Source: Methylobrevis albus
GTDB taxonomy: Bacteria; Pseudomonadota; Alphaproteobacteria; Rhizobiales; Pleomorphomonadaceae
Direction of reading: 5' to 3'
NCBI RefSeq assembly: GCF_015904235.1
Contig: NZ_JADZLT010000054.1
Location: forward strand, 160,461 to 224,460
Length of the DNA stretch: 64,000 bases
The notes beneath the pieces are model-generated. The model saw nothing but the letters and a program-made list of their open reading frames with translations, was not told the DNA's origin and did not search any database. The position numbers were made by a program, and so were the translations under genes. This document shows, piece after piece, positions 15,288 to 23,568 of the stretch. The number at the start of each line of letters is the position of its first letter. The stretch's first letter is position 1.

Positions 15288-17369
15288 TCAGCGGCTGGCG
15301 ACCTTCGCCGCCGGCGCGTCCGTCGTCGCGACACGCCAGCCGCGCAGGCGGGCGATCGCCTCGCCGGAGAAGGCCGTGGTGCGCATCTCGCCGTAGGGCT
15401 TGCCGCCGAAACCGATCCGGAGACCGGTCGCGGGGTTGGTCAAAAGGGCCGCGAGGCGCTGCTGGTCGGGATGCACCAGCGTCTCGTCATCGGCCTGGCG
15501 GGCCAGCGTCGTCGGCGAGAACAGAGACACCGCGCCCCCGTCGAAGCGGAACGACTGCGTCAGCACCGCGAAGGGATCGGCGGCGATCGTGGTCGTCGCC
15601 GGCAGGCTGGCGTGGGCGGCGGCGACCGGCGAGGGCCGCGGCACGCGCTTTTCATCCGTCCGCGCCGAGAACATCGGCCGGGGCGCCGGCACCGAGGCCG
15701 ACAGCGAGGCATAGCCGAGCGCCGTGGTGCCCTGCGCCTCCGCCGGCTCGCCCGAGAAGGCGGCGAGCGCGAGCCGCGCGTCTTCACGCGGATCGACGGT
15801 CGGCAGGCCGCGCCGCAGCTGCGGCGTCGGCACCGCGGCGCCGGCGACCGGCGGCACGGCCGCGGCCACCTGGACCGGGGCCTCCGCCGCGATGGCGGTG
15901 GCCGGACGCGGACGCGGCGTGATGGTGAGCGCGGCGACGACCGGGGCGGCGACGGCCTCGGCCTGCGCCTTCATGATCGCCTCCGCTTCGGCAGCGGCGG
16001 CTTCGGCACTCGCAACCGTGATGCGGGCTTCCTCGGCCTTGGCCTTCTCCGCCTCCGTGGCGGCGAGCGCCAGGGCGACGAGTTCGGCCGGCTTGCCGCG
16101 CGGCGCCGGCGGCGGGGCCACGGCGACGACGGTTTCGGCGGCCGGCTCGGCCGGCGGCGCGAAGCGGCCGGGGATCGCGGCGCTGGCGGGCAGCGTCGCT
16201 TCGGCGAGCGAGTTGACGCCCGACGGACGCTCGGCCGGAGCCCGCGGCGGCAACGGCGCCCGGGCCATCAGCGACGGGCTGGCGACGACCGGCGGTTCCA
16301 CCGCGGCGGGCGGCACCGGCGCGGGGGCCGGACGCTGCTCGACCACGACCGGAGCGCGTTCGCGGGTCCGCTGCGGAGCCGGGGCTGCGCGCAGCTCCTG
16401 CCGCGCGGGGGCGGCTTCCTCTTCGCCACCGGCGCCCGACGCGGCCATCACCTCGGTCTCGTCGTCCTCGCCGCTGTCGAACAGCATCGCGAGGATGCCC
16501 TTCGGCCGCTTCTTCTCGCCGCTGCGCGAGGCGAGCGGGGCGCTGTAGGGCGCATCGATCTTGAGTTCGGCGAGCGCCTGCTGGTAGCCGCGGAGCGGAC
16601 GACCCGTCGTCGGCACGTGCACCGTCTTGCCGTCCGGGAAGACGGCCATCAGCTGCTTCTCGGTCATGCGCGGCCAGTGGCGCACGCTGCCGACGTCGAC
16701 GTGGACGAAGGGATTGTTGGCGCTCGGATAATAGCCGATGCCACCACGCTGCAGGCGAAGCGCGGCCGTGCGCAGCGTCGAGATCTTCGTGCCGGGGATG
16801 TAGAAGTCCATCGCCTTGCCGGCGGTGTGCTGGCTGCGCTTGGCGACGGCGCCGGAGCGCGAGCGCAGCATGTCGTTGGTGGCGAGCGAGCGATAGGCCG
16901 AGACCACGTGGATCGGCTGTGTCGCGCCCGACTGCCGGTAGACTTCCCACACCGTGTCGAACAGGCGGGGGTCCATCTTGGTCGGCTCGTTGCGACGCCA
17001 GTCGCGCAGGAAGACGTTGAGCTGGCGCAGCCCGGCATCGACGAAGCGGCCGTTCTGCTTGAACGTGACCGTCAGCCGTTCCTTGGTGTGGGTATTATAG
17101 AGAGAGAGCGTGCGGTTGTCGGCCGCAGCGGCCGGAACCACCGCGACGTTGGCGATCATCGTCGCGGCGAGCGCCGCGGCAACGAACTTCTGGGGACGAA
17201 GGACCGCGAAGCAGAACGATCCGGCCGCGACGAGCGCGCGATTCGCAGCGAAGGCGGCATCGGCGGTGAACGCCGCGGCCTGCGCAGGGAAGTTTGAGAT
17301 GATCCGTTTCAAGCGGTCCTGCCAAGTCTCAGGGTGTTTACTCCAGCCCGATCCGAAAATACGCCCCAA
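15288..17369 (-). CDS. DUF882/M15-type peptidase with long Ala/Pro-rich tail
   Basis: TTG at 17369 is the likely start, preceded by CCGGAG eight bases away; no ATG fits. It gives 693 residues. After a hydrophobic export segment (FVAAALAATMIANVAVVPAAAA) comes the DUF882 domain: FLRDWRRNEPTKMDPRLFD, HVVSAYRSLATNDMLR, the metal motif SQHTAGKAMDFYI and HVDVGSVRHWPRM. These match the His, Asp and His-x-Asp layout of zinc D,D-peptidases of family M15. About 370 residues rich in Ala, Pro and Val follow, then a more ordered C-terminal region near FAVLTQSFRFDGGAVSLFSP. It probably cuts or binds peptidoglycan in the periplasm. Both termini deserve checking. Confidence 0.85.
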   Translation of the reverse strand: MGRIFGSGWSKHPETWQDRLKRIISNFPAQAAAFTADAAFAANRALVAAGSFCFAVLRPQKFVAAALAATMIANVAVVPAAAADNRTLSLYNTHTKERLTVTFKQNGRFVDAGLRQLNVFLRDWRRNEPTKMDPRLFDTVWEVYRQSGATQPIHVVSAYRSLATNDMLRSRSGAVAKRSQHTAGKAMDFYIPGTKISTLRTAALRLQRGGIGYYPSANNPFVHVDVGSVRHWPRMTEKQLMAVFPDGKTVHVPTTGRPLRGYQQALAELKIDAPYSAPLASRSGEKKRPKGILAMLFDSGEDDETEVMAASGAGGEEEAAPARQELRAAPAPQRTRERAPVVVEQRPAPAPVPPAAVEPPVVASPSLMARAPLPPRAPAERPSGVNSLAEATLPASAAIPGRFAPPAEPAAETVVAVAPPPAPRGKPAELVALALAATEAEKAKAEEARITVASAEAAAAEAEAIMKAQAEAVAAPVVAALTITPRPRPATAIAAEAPVQVAAAVPPVAGAAVPTPQLRRGLPTVDPREDARLALAAFSGEPAEAQGTTALGYASLSASVPAPRPMFSARTDEKRVPRPSPVAAAHASLPATTTIAADPFAVLTQSFRFDGGAVSLFSPTTLARQADDETLVHPDQQRLAALLTNPATGLRIGFGGKPYGEMRTTAFSGEAIARLRGWRVATTDAPAAKVASR

Positions 17370-17739
17370 AGCGTTAATCTCCGGTTTACCGTAGACCGTT
17401 CTCGACCCCGTCGACGTGGCCCCTCGCCGACAGAACGCGGTGCACAATAACGCCAGCTTGCCGCCGCCGCCAAGCGCCAATATGTACAAGACACAGGTTC
17501 TCCCACCGTTCTCCTGCAGCGTCGACCGCACAAATACGCACGGCGCGGCGCGGCAATCGCGGCGCAGAGCGGAATTTCGCCGCTCCGATCGCCGACAGCC
17601 GTGGACACCCGCGCCGGTCTCTGCTAAACCGCCACCCACTCAGGCGGTCTGCGCGGCCGCAGGTGGGCAAAAGCTTTGTTGCGACTGCCCGACCAGCCCC
17701 GACCACGGGGCGCTCCTCGACTTGAACGGAAGGTCACGC
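17370..17739. other. Divergent intergenic region, DUF882 / rpsU
   Basis: This 370-base stretch should hold promoters for both neighbours. A CtrA-like box TTAA-N7-TTTA lies at 17374-17388, directly over the ribosome binding site of the DUF882 gene. Nothing else in the region is convincing; frames across it are shadows. Confidence 0.4.
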
Positions 17740-17970
17740 GTGCAGGTACTCGTTCGCGACAACAACGTCGATCAGGCTCTCAAGGCGCTCAAGAAGAAGA
17801 TGCAGCGCGAGGGCATCTTCCGCGAGATGAAGCTCCGCGGCCATTACGAGAAGCCTTCGGAAAAGCGGGCTCGCGAGAAGGCGGAAGCCGTTCGCCGCGC
17901 CCGCAAGCTGGCGCGCAAGCGTGCCCAGCGCGAAGGCCTGATCCAGGGCAAGCCCAGCCCGCGCCGCTGA
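17740..17970 (+). CDS. rpsU: 30S ribosomal protein S21
   Basis: The 76-residue protein begins with GTG at 17740 behind a GGAAGG ribosome binding site. It has the S21 core [29 protein letters not shown] and the basic tail [16 protein letters not shown]21 helps base pairing between mRNA and the 3' end of 16S rRNA during initiation. The alphaproteobacterial form is longer than the Escherichia coli one, as here. The open frame extends upstream, but the family start is clear. Confidence 0.96.
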   Translation: MQVLVRDNNVDQALKALKKKMQREGIFREMKLRGHYEKPSEKRAREKAEAVRRARKLARKRAQREGLIQGKPSPRR

Positions 17971-17978
17971 TGCGGCGG

Positions 17979-18000
17979 GCGGCACCGTTCTCGGTGCCGC
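17979..18000 (+). terminator. Hairpin just after rpsU
   Basis: GCGGCACCG at 17979-17987 pairs with CGGTGCCGC at 17992-18000 around TTCT. There is no U-run. It probably protects or pauses the rpsU transcript ahead of the second hairpin. Confidence 0.5.
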
Positions 18001-18023
18001 GGCTCAATCGAAATCTGAGGAGG

Positions 18024-18049
18024 CGGCCGTGTCGACGGCCGTCTCTTTT
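18024..18049 (+). terminator. Intrinsic terminator of rpsU
   Basis: CGGCCGT at 18024-18030 pairs with ACGGCCG at 18035-18041, followed by TCTCTTTT. This is a normal rho-independent terminator placed 54 bases after the rpsU stop. Confidence 0.75.
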
Positions 18050-18439
18050 CGTATGGCCGGACGGCTGTGCCCTGCCCGACCCCGGCGCGGCATGTAACGG
18101 TCGCGGCGCCCGTGTCGCCCGTTGCGCCGCGGACCGGACCGGCGTCGTGGCCGTTGCAAGATCGGCACGCCCCGTGCGCGGCGCGCTTCCGCCGGCGACC
18201 GGCGGGCCGAAGGTTGCTGACGCGGCCGGCTCCAGCAGGCAAGATCGGCACGGCGGCCGCGGCGATGGTGGCGGCCGCCGCGCAATTCGGGCGAGTCCCG
18301 GCGGCGCGAACCGGGTATGATTCGGATTCGAGACACGGCCGGGCCGCTGCCCAGAGGCGGGCGACGCCCGGCGACCCTTTTACCTCGACGCGAGCGGCTG
18401 GCGGCGGCACGCGGGGCCGGATGGCGGGAGAATGCTGGA
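18050..18439. other. Intergenic region before TPR lipoprotein
   Basis: About 390 bases with no coding frame I can support. Frames on both strands here are rich in Arg and Pro and match no family. It must hold the promoter of the downstream TPR lipoprotein gene. Confidence 0.4.
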
Positions 18440-19315
18440 ATGCTGACGACGATCAAGGCCGAGAAGCGCATTGAACCCGGTTTTGGCGCAAACCGCCGGA
18501 CCTTGCGTCTGGCGCTGACGCTGGCCGGCGCGCTGGCGCTGGCCGCCTGCCAGAGTTCCTCGCCCGAGGCCGAACTCGACCGCGCGGCGGTCGATCCGAG
18601 CGCCGGCTCCGAGGCGAACATCTCCTCGCTCTCCGCCGTGATCGCCCAGGACCCGTCCAACGCCGGCGCCTACAACATTCGCGGCACCGCCTTCGGGCGC
18701 TCCGGCCGCTACAACGAGGCGCTGCGCGATTTCTCCACCGCGCTGTCGATCGACCCCAACCTCTACCAGGCCTACGCCAACCGCGGCCTCGTCTACCGCC
18801 GCATGGGCCGGGCCGATCTCGCCCTCGGCGACTACAACGCCGCGATCCGCATCAATCCGCAGTACGGCTCGGCCTATCGCCAGCGCGGCGCGCTCTACCG
18901 TGCCAACGGCCAGACCGAACTCGCCCTGCAGGATTTTGCGACGGCGATCAGCCTGTCCTCGTCCGATGCCGGTGCCTATTACAACCGCGCCCTGGTGCTG
19001 CAGTCGCAGGGCCGGCACGACCTCGCGATCGAGGACTTCACCACCGCGATGGCGCTCGACCCCAACCTGCCCGAGGCCTTCAACGGCCGCGGCCAGAGCA
19101 AGCTCGCGCTCAACCGCGACGAGGAAGCGCTGCAGGATTTCGCCGCGGCCGTGAACCGCAACAAGGAATCGGCGGCGTTCTGGACCAACCTCGGCATCGC
19201 CCAGCTCCGCCTCGGCCAGCGCGAAGCGGGCCTTGCCTCCGTCCGCCGCGGCGCTTCGCTCGACCCGAATTACCAGCCGGCCAAGCGCGCCTTGGCGCAA
19301 TACGCGAGCGCGTGA
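18440..19315 (+). CDS. TPR-repeat lipoprotein
   Basis: The ATG at 18440 follows GGGAG and gives 291 residues. The N-terminus is a lipoprotein signal: a basic start, then LALTLAGALALAACQSS, with the lipid-bearing Cys after the LAAC box. About seven tetratricopeptide repeats follow (for example YNIRGTAFGRSGRYNEALRD, YANRGLVYRRMGRADLALGD, YYNRALVLQSQGRHDLAIED). It should sit on the periplasmic face of a membrane as a protein-binding scaffold, similar in plan to NlpI. Partner unknown. Confidence 0.9.
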   Translation: MLTTIKAEKRIEPGFGANRRTLRLALTLAGALALAACQSSSPEAELDRAAVDPSAGSEANISSLSAVIAQDPSNAGAYNIRGTAFGRSGRYNEALRDFSTALSIDPNLYQAYANRGLVYRRMGRADLALGDYNAAIRINPQYGSAYRQRGALYRANGQTELALQDFATAISLSSSDAGAYYNRALVLQSQGRHDLAIEDFTTAMALDPNLPEAFNGRGQSKLALNRDEEALQDFAAAVNRNKESAAFWTNLGIAQLRLGQREAGLASVRRGASLDPNYQPAKRALAQYASA

Positions 19316-19357
19316 GGCGTAGCCCCCTCGCTGCCGCCGCGGCCGGACCCGTCGCCG

Positions 19358-19831
19358 TCAGGGCGCCGGGACGGCCGCGATCGCGTCGGCAAGTTCGCGG
19401 TATTCCTCGCAGTCGACGCCGCAGATCCGCTCGAGTTCGGCAAGGTCGCGCCGCGCCGCCGCGAGGTCGCCGGTTTTCACGAACAGTTCGCCGCGATACT
19501 CCCGCGCGCCGCGATGGTTCGGCGCGATTTTGAGCGCGCGATCGTAGTAGCCGCGGGCGGCGACGACGTCCCCGGTCATCCGGCTGGTGAAGCCGAGCAG
19601 GTTCAGCGTGTCGGCATGGGCCGGCTGCAGCGATTCCGCCTGCTTCAAGAGCGGCAACGCTTCAGCGAAGCGTTCCTCTTTCACCAGCGCGGCGGCTTCG
19701 GCGTAGCCGGGCGGCATTTCGCCGGCGGCCGGCTCGCTGGCGTCGTTGGTGTCGACCGCCAGCGCCGGGGTTGCCCCCGCAAGGCAGAGGACCATCAGAG
19801 CAGACAAGAGCGACGAGGCTCGCGGCGACAT
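19358..19831 (-). CDS. Small exported TPR protein
   Basis: The 157-residue product has a signal peptide (SSLLSALMVLCLAGATPALAV) and two to three tetratricopeptide units (PPGYAEAAALVKEERFAEALPLLKQAESLQP, DTLNLLGFTSRMTGDVVAARGYYDRALKIAP, YRGELFVKTGDLAAARRDLAELERICG). The final repeat holds two cysteines (ICGVDCEEY) that could form a disulfide. It is convergent with the TPR lipoprotein. Function unknown, likely a periplasmic adaptor. Confidence 0.85.
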   Translation of the reverse strand: MSPRASSLLSALMVLCLAGATPALAVDTNDASEPAAGEMPPGYAEAAALVKEERFAEALPLLKQAESLQPAHADTLNLLGFTSRMTGDVVAARGYYDRALKIAPNHRGAREYRGELFVKTGDLAAARRDLAELERICGVDCEEYRELADAIAAVPAP

Positions 19832-19921
19832 GGCGGCGTACTCCGGCAGCTGGGAAGCGATTGTTCTAGCCGAAGTTCATGTCGGGCAATTGTCAGCGGC
19901 GCCCGTCGCGGCGGGCTCCAC

Positions 19922-19956
19922 AAAAAAGGGCCCGGCCGCATGCGGCCGAGCCCTTT
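19922..19956 (-). terminator. Intrinsic terminator of the pnt operon
   Basis: On the minus strand GGGCTCGGCCGCA pairs with TGCGGCCGGGCCC and is followed by TTTTTT. It sits 20 bases after the pntB stop. Confidence 0.85.
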
Positions 19957-19975
19957 CCTGACCCCATGCGCCGCG

Positions 19976-21373
19976 TCAGTCGATGTTCTTGACGATCGTC
20001 TCGACCATCTTCTTCGCGTCGGCGAACAGCATCATCGTGTTCGGGCGGAAGAACAGCTCGTTCTCGATGCCCGCATAGCCCGAGCCGCGGCCGCGCTTCA
20101 CGAACAGCACCGTCTTCGCCTTGTCGACGTCGAGGATCGGCATGCCGTAGATCGGCGAGGACGGGTCGTCGCGGGCGGCCGGGTTGGTGACGTCGTTGGC
20201 GCCGATGACGAAGGCGACGTCGGCCTGGGCGAACTCGGAGTTGATGTCCTCGAGCTCGAACACCTCGTCGTAGGGCACGTTCGCCTCGGCGAGCAGCACG
20301 TTCATGTGCCCGGGCATGCGCCCCGCCACCGGGTGGATGGCGTACTTCACCTCGACGCCCTCGTGCTTCAGCTTGTCGGCCATCTCGCGCAGGATGTGCT
20401 GCGCCTGCGCCACCGCCATGCCGTAGCCCGGCACGATGATGACTTTCGACGCGTTCTTCATGATGAAGGCGGCGTCCTCGGCCGAGCCCTGCTTCATCGG
20501 CCGGTCGTCGACGGCGCCGCCGGCGGCCGAACTGGTCTCGCCGCCGAAGCCGCCGAGGATCACCGAGATGAACGAGCGGTTCATGCCCTTGCACATGATG
20601 TAGCTGAGGATCGCACCCGACGAGCCGACCAGCGCGCCGGTGATGATCAGCGCGGTGTTGCCGAGGGTGAAGCCGATGCCCGCCGCCGCCCAGCCGGAGT
20701 AGCTGTTCAGCATCGAGACGACCACCGGCATGTCGGCGCCGCCGATCGGCACGATGATCAGCACGCCGAGCGCCAGCGCGGCGAGCGTGATCAGCCAGAA
20801 CACGAGATGGCTCTCGGTCTGCACCAGCACCACGACCAGCACCAGGATCAGCACGGCGAGGCCGCCGTTGATGACGTGGCGGAACGGCAGCATGATCGGC
20901 TTGCCGCTCATCCGCCCGTCGAGTTTCAGGAAGGCGATCACCGAGCCGGTGAAGGTGATCGCGCCGATCGCGACGCCGAGGCTCATCTCGACCAGCGCCT
21001 GGCCGTGGATCGCCCCGACCTCGCCGATGCCGAGCGCCGACGGCGCATAGAGCGCGCCGGCCGCCACCATGACGGCGGCAAGGCCGACGAGGCTGTGGAA
21101 GGCGGCGACGAGCTGCGGCATCGCCGTCATCGGGATGCGTTTTGCGATCACGGCGCCGATGCCGCCGCCGAGCGCGAGGCCGACGACGATCAGGATATAG
21201 GCGCCTGCGGAGGGCGGGATCGCGACGAGGGTCGTCAGCACGGCGATGGCCATGCCGACCATGCCGTAGATGTTGCCCTTGCGTGAGGTGACCGGGCTCG
21301 ACAGCCCGCGCAGCGCCAGGATGAACAGGACGCCGGAGACGAGGTAGAGGGTCGCGGTGATGTTCGCGGACAT
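19976..21373 (-). CDS. pntB: NAD(P) transhydrogenase subunit beta
   Basis: The 465-residue protein has eight or nine membrane helices, then the NADP(H)-binding domain III with VIIVPGYGMAVAQAQH, KYAIHPVAGRMPGHMNVLLAEANVPYD and VIGANDVTNPAARDDPSSPIYGMPIL. With the alpha subunits it couples proton entry to hydride transfer from NADH to NADP+, supplying NADPH. The ATG at 21373 is preferred to a GTG at 21382 because GAAGGGG precedes it. It is the last gene of the operon pntAA-pntAB-pntB. Confidence 0.97.
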   Translation of the reverse strand: MSANITATLYLVSGVLFILALRGLSSPVTSRKGNIYGMVGMAIAVLTTLVAIPPSAGAYILIVVGLALGGGIGAVIAKRIPMTAMPQLVAAFHSLVGLAAVMVAAGALYAPSALGIGEVGAIHGQALVEMSLGVAIGAITFTGSVIAFLKLDGRMSGKPIMLPFRHVINGGLAVLILVLVVVLVQTESHLVFWLITLAALALGVLIIVPIGGADMPVVVSMLNSYSGWAAAGIGFTLGNTALIITGALVGSSGAILSYIMCKGMNRSFISVILGGFGGETSSAAGGAVDDRPMKQGSAEDAAFIMKNASKVIIVPGYGMAVAQAQHILREMADKLKHEGVEVKYAIHPVAGRMPGHMNVLLAEANVPYDEVFELEDINSEFAQADVAFVIGANDVTNPAARDDPSSPIYGMPILDVDKAKTVLFVKRGRGSGYAGIENELFFRPNTMMLFADAKKMVETIVKNID

Positions 21374-21378
21374 GCCCG

Positions 21379-21858
21379 TCACCCCTTCTTCTTGTACATG
21401 GCGAGCATGCGGCTGGTGACGAGGAAGCCGCCGAAGATGTTGACGGCCGCCAGCACCACCGCGATGAAGCCGAAGCCGCGGGCAAAGCCGGCACCGTCGG
21501 AGGCGGCGAGATCGACGCCGACGGCGAGCAGCGCGCCGACGATGATCACCGAGGAGATGGCGTTGGTGACGGCCATCAGCGGCGTGTGCAGCGCCGGCGT
21601 CACCTGCCAGACCACGTAGTAGCCGACGAAGATCGCCAGCACGAAGATCGCGAGGCGGAACACGAACGGGTCGATCACGCCGCCCGACAGGGCGTGCGCG
21701 GCGGCGCCGACACCGTCGGCGGCGGGGTGGGCGGCGATCTGGTCGGCGTAGCTCGCGGCGGCAGCGGCGGCGTCAGCGGCCTGGCGCGCGGCTTCGGCAG
21801 CGGCGTCGGCCGCCGCACGGGCGCGCTCGACCGCCTCTTCGGGCGAAAGATTGGCCAT
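21379..21858 (-). CDS. pntAB: NAD(P) transhydrogenase subunit alpha-2 (membrane part)
   Basis: The 159-residue product is the small membrane subunit of the split alpha chain. An Ala-rich N-terminal helix is followed by DPFVFRLAIFVLAIFVGYYVVWQVTPALHTPLMAVTNAISS and two more helices, ending in MYKKKG. The first 50 residues are unusually rich in Ala and Glu and probably form a coiled coil. It completes the proton channel with PntB. It lies 11 bases after pntAA. Confidence 0.95.
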   Translation of the reverse strand: MANLSPEEAVERARAAADAAAEAARQAADAAAAAASYADQIAAHPAADGVGAAAHALSGGVIDPFVFRLAIFVLAIFVGYYVVWQVTPALHTPLMAVTNAISSVIIVGALLAVGVDLAASDGAGFARGFGFIAVVLAAVNIFGGFLVTSRMLAMYKKKG

Positions 21859-21869
21859 GGGGGTCCCCC

Positions 21870-23003
21870 TCAGGCGGAGATGAAGGCGGGATGAACGACG
21901 GCGCCGTCGCGCGTGAGCACGGTGGCCTTGACCAGCTCGTCGTCCCAGTTGACGGCGAGCGACTTCGTGTCCTTGTCGATCAGCGTCTCGACGAAGGCGA
22001 AGAGGTTCTTGGCGTAGAGCTGCGACGCAGTGGCGGCGATGCGGCCGGCGACGTTGCGGTAGCCGACGATCCGGACCGCGCCGACCTCGGCGATCTCGCC
22101 GGCGACCGCGCCCTCGACGTTGCCGCCGCGCTCGACCGCGAGGTCGACGAGGACGGAGCCGGGGCGCATCGACGCGATCATCGCGGAGCTCACCAGCCGC
22201 GGCGCCGGGCGCCCGGGGATCAGCGCCGTGGTGATCACCACGTCCTGCTTCCTGATGTGCTCGGCGACGAGGGCCGCCTGCTTCGCCTGGTATTCGGCCG
22301 ACATCGGCTTGGCGTAGCCCGCCGCGGTCTCGGCCGCCTTGAACTCCTCGTCCTCGACGGCGACGAACTTCGCCCCGAGGCTCTCGACCTGCTCCTTGGA
22401 GGCGGGGCGGACGTCGGTCGCGGAAACGACGGCGCCGAGGCGCCGGGCGGTGGCGATCGCCTGCAGGCCGGCGACGCCGGCGCCCATGACGAAGACGCGC
22501 GCGGCGGGCACGGTGCCGGCCGCCGTCATCATCATCGGGAAGGCGCGGTCGTAGACGCCGGCGGCATCGATCACCGCCTGGTAGCCGGCGAGGTTCGCCT
22601 GGCTGGAGAGCACGTCCATCACCTGCGCACGGGTGATGCGCGGCATGAATTCCATGGCGACGGCGGCTATGCCGGCCTCGGCCATGGCCTTCACGGCGTC
22701 TTCGCTGCCGTAGGGGTCCATGGTGGCGACGACGAGCGCGCCGCCGGTGATCAGCGGCAGTTCCTCGGCCGCGGGCCGGCGGACCTTCAGCACCACGACG
22801 GCGCCCGAATAGGTCTCGGCGGCGGTGGCCGCGATGCTGGCCCCGGCCGCCTCATAGTCGGCGTCGGGAATGCGCGACAGCGTGCCGGCACCGGACTGCA
22901 CCACGACCTCGGCCCCGAGGCCGACGAAGCGTTTCACGGTGTCCGGCGTCGCGGCGACGCGGGTCTCTTCTGGATGGACCTCGAGCGGGACGGCGATCTT
23001 CAT
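21870..23003 (-). CDS. pntAA: NAD(P) transhydrogenase subunit alpha-1 (NAD-binding)
   Basis: The 377-residue soluble domain I starts MKIAVPLEVHPEETRVAATP and has the NAD-binding fold VFVMGAGVAGLQAIATARRLGAVVSATDVRP, then KQDVVITTALIPGRPAPRLV and VDLAVERGGN. It binds NAD(H) on the cytoplasmic face of the transhydrogenase. Domain II is encoded by the separate downstream pntAB, the arrangement found in alphaproteobacteria. Confidence 0.97.
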   Translation of the reverse strand: MKIAVPLEVHPEETRVAATPDTVKRFVGLGAEVVVQSGAGTLSRIPDADYEAAGASIAATAAETYSGAVVVLKVRRPAAEELPLITGGALVVATMDPYGSEDAVKAMAEAGIAAVAMEFMPRITRAQVMDVLSSQANLAGYQAVIDAAGVYDRAFPMMMTAAGTVPAARVFVMGAGVAGLQAIATARRLGAVVSATDVRPASKEQVESLGAKFVAVEDEEFKAAETAAGYAKPMSAEYQAKQAALVAEHIRKQDVVITTALIPGRPAPRLVSSAMIASMRPGSVLVDLAVERGGNVEGAVAGEIAEVGAVRIVGYRNVAGRIAATASQLYAKNLFAFVETLIDKDTKSLAVNWDDELVKATVLTRDGAVVHPAFISA

Positions 23004-23115
23004 TCAGCCTCCTCCGAAACGGTAGATACCTCATGCGGCGGGGCGCAGCGCATGCCGGCGTCGGGCGGCGGGGCCGCCAGTCCGTCGGGGGAGCGGATGC
23101 TCGCCCCGTCACATT

Positions 23116-23259
23116 TCAGACGAGGAAGATCGCCATCAGAACGACGATCGCGACGACGCTGATCGTGCCCCACTTCACCATGCCGATGAACAGGTTGTAG
23201 GTCTTCTCGTGCTCGGCGTAATCCATTGCATTGCCGTGCGAGTTGCCGTGTTCGGCCAT
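23116..23259 (-). CDS. aa3-type cytochrome c oxidase subunit IV (small)
   Basis: This short gene encodes 47 residues: a polar His-rich start (MAEHGNSHGNAMDYAEHEKTY) and one membrane helix (MVKWGTISVVAIVVLMAIFLV). The DYAEHEKTYNLF motif is characteristic of the small bacterial aa3-oxidase subunit IV. It is a non-catalytic helix that packs against the oxidase core. No other oxidase genes are in the window; it lies about 110 bases upstream of pntAA in the same direction and may lead that operon. Confidence 0.9.
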   Translation of the reverse strand: MAEHGNSHGNAMDYAEHEKTYNLFIGMVKWGTISVVAIVVLMAIFLV

Positions 23260-23373
23260 GTGGAATCCTCCCTCATGCGTGACGCGTGGGGCTTTATGGC
23301 AAAAAGGTGGGATGCCCGCAAGGAACGCCGCCCGGCCGATGGTCGGGGCGCGGCAAAGCGGCGCGAGGGGTCG

Positions 23374-23555
23374 TGCCGTGGGGTGCCCCTCCCTGTCCCT
23401 CCCCCGCTTCGCAGGAGAGGGGACGCAGGAGGATGGCATCCCTTCGATAGCAGCTCTTCGGTTCGGCGATACGAAGTTTGACGAAAGCCTTGTCCCCCAT
23501 CGTCCCCTCTCCTGCGAAGCGGGGGAGGGACAGGGAGGGGGGAGGCCCCACGGCA
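23374..23555. repeat. 182-bp dispersed inverted-repeat element, copy 1
   Basis: The arms 23374-23425 and 23501-23555 are near-perfect reverse complements (core CCCTCCCCCGCTTCGCAGGA against TCCTGCGAAGCGGGGGAGGG). The inner roughly 75 bases are not palindromic but match the inner part of the copy at 51004-51185, including ACGAAAGCC and a final CCAT. There is no coding frame. It would form a long RNA hairpin and lies upstream of the oxidase subunit IV gene. Confidence 0.85.
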
Positions 23556-23568
23556 AGGACTACGCCTG

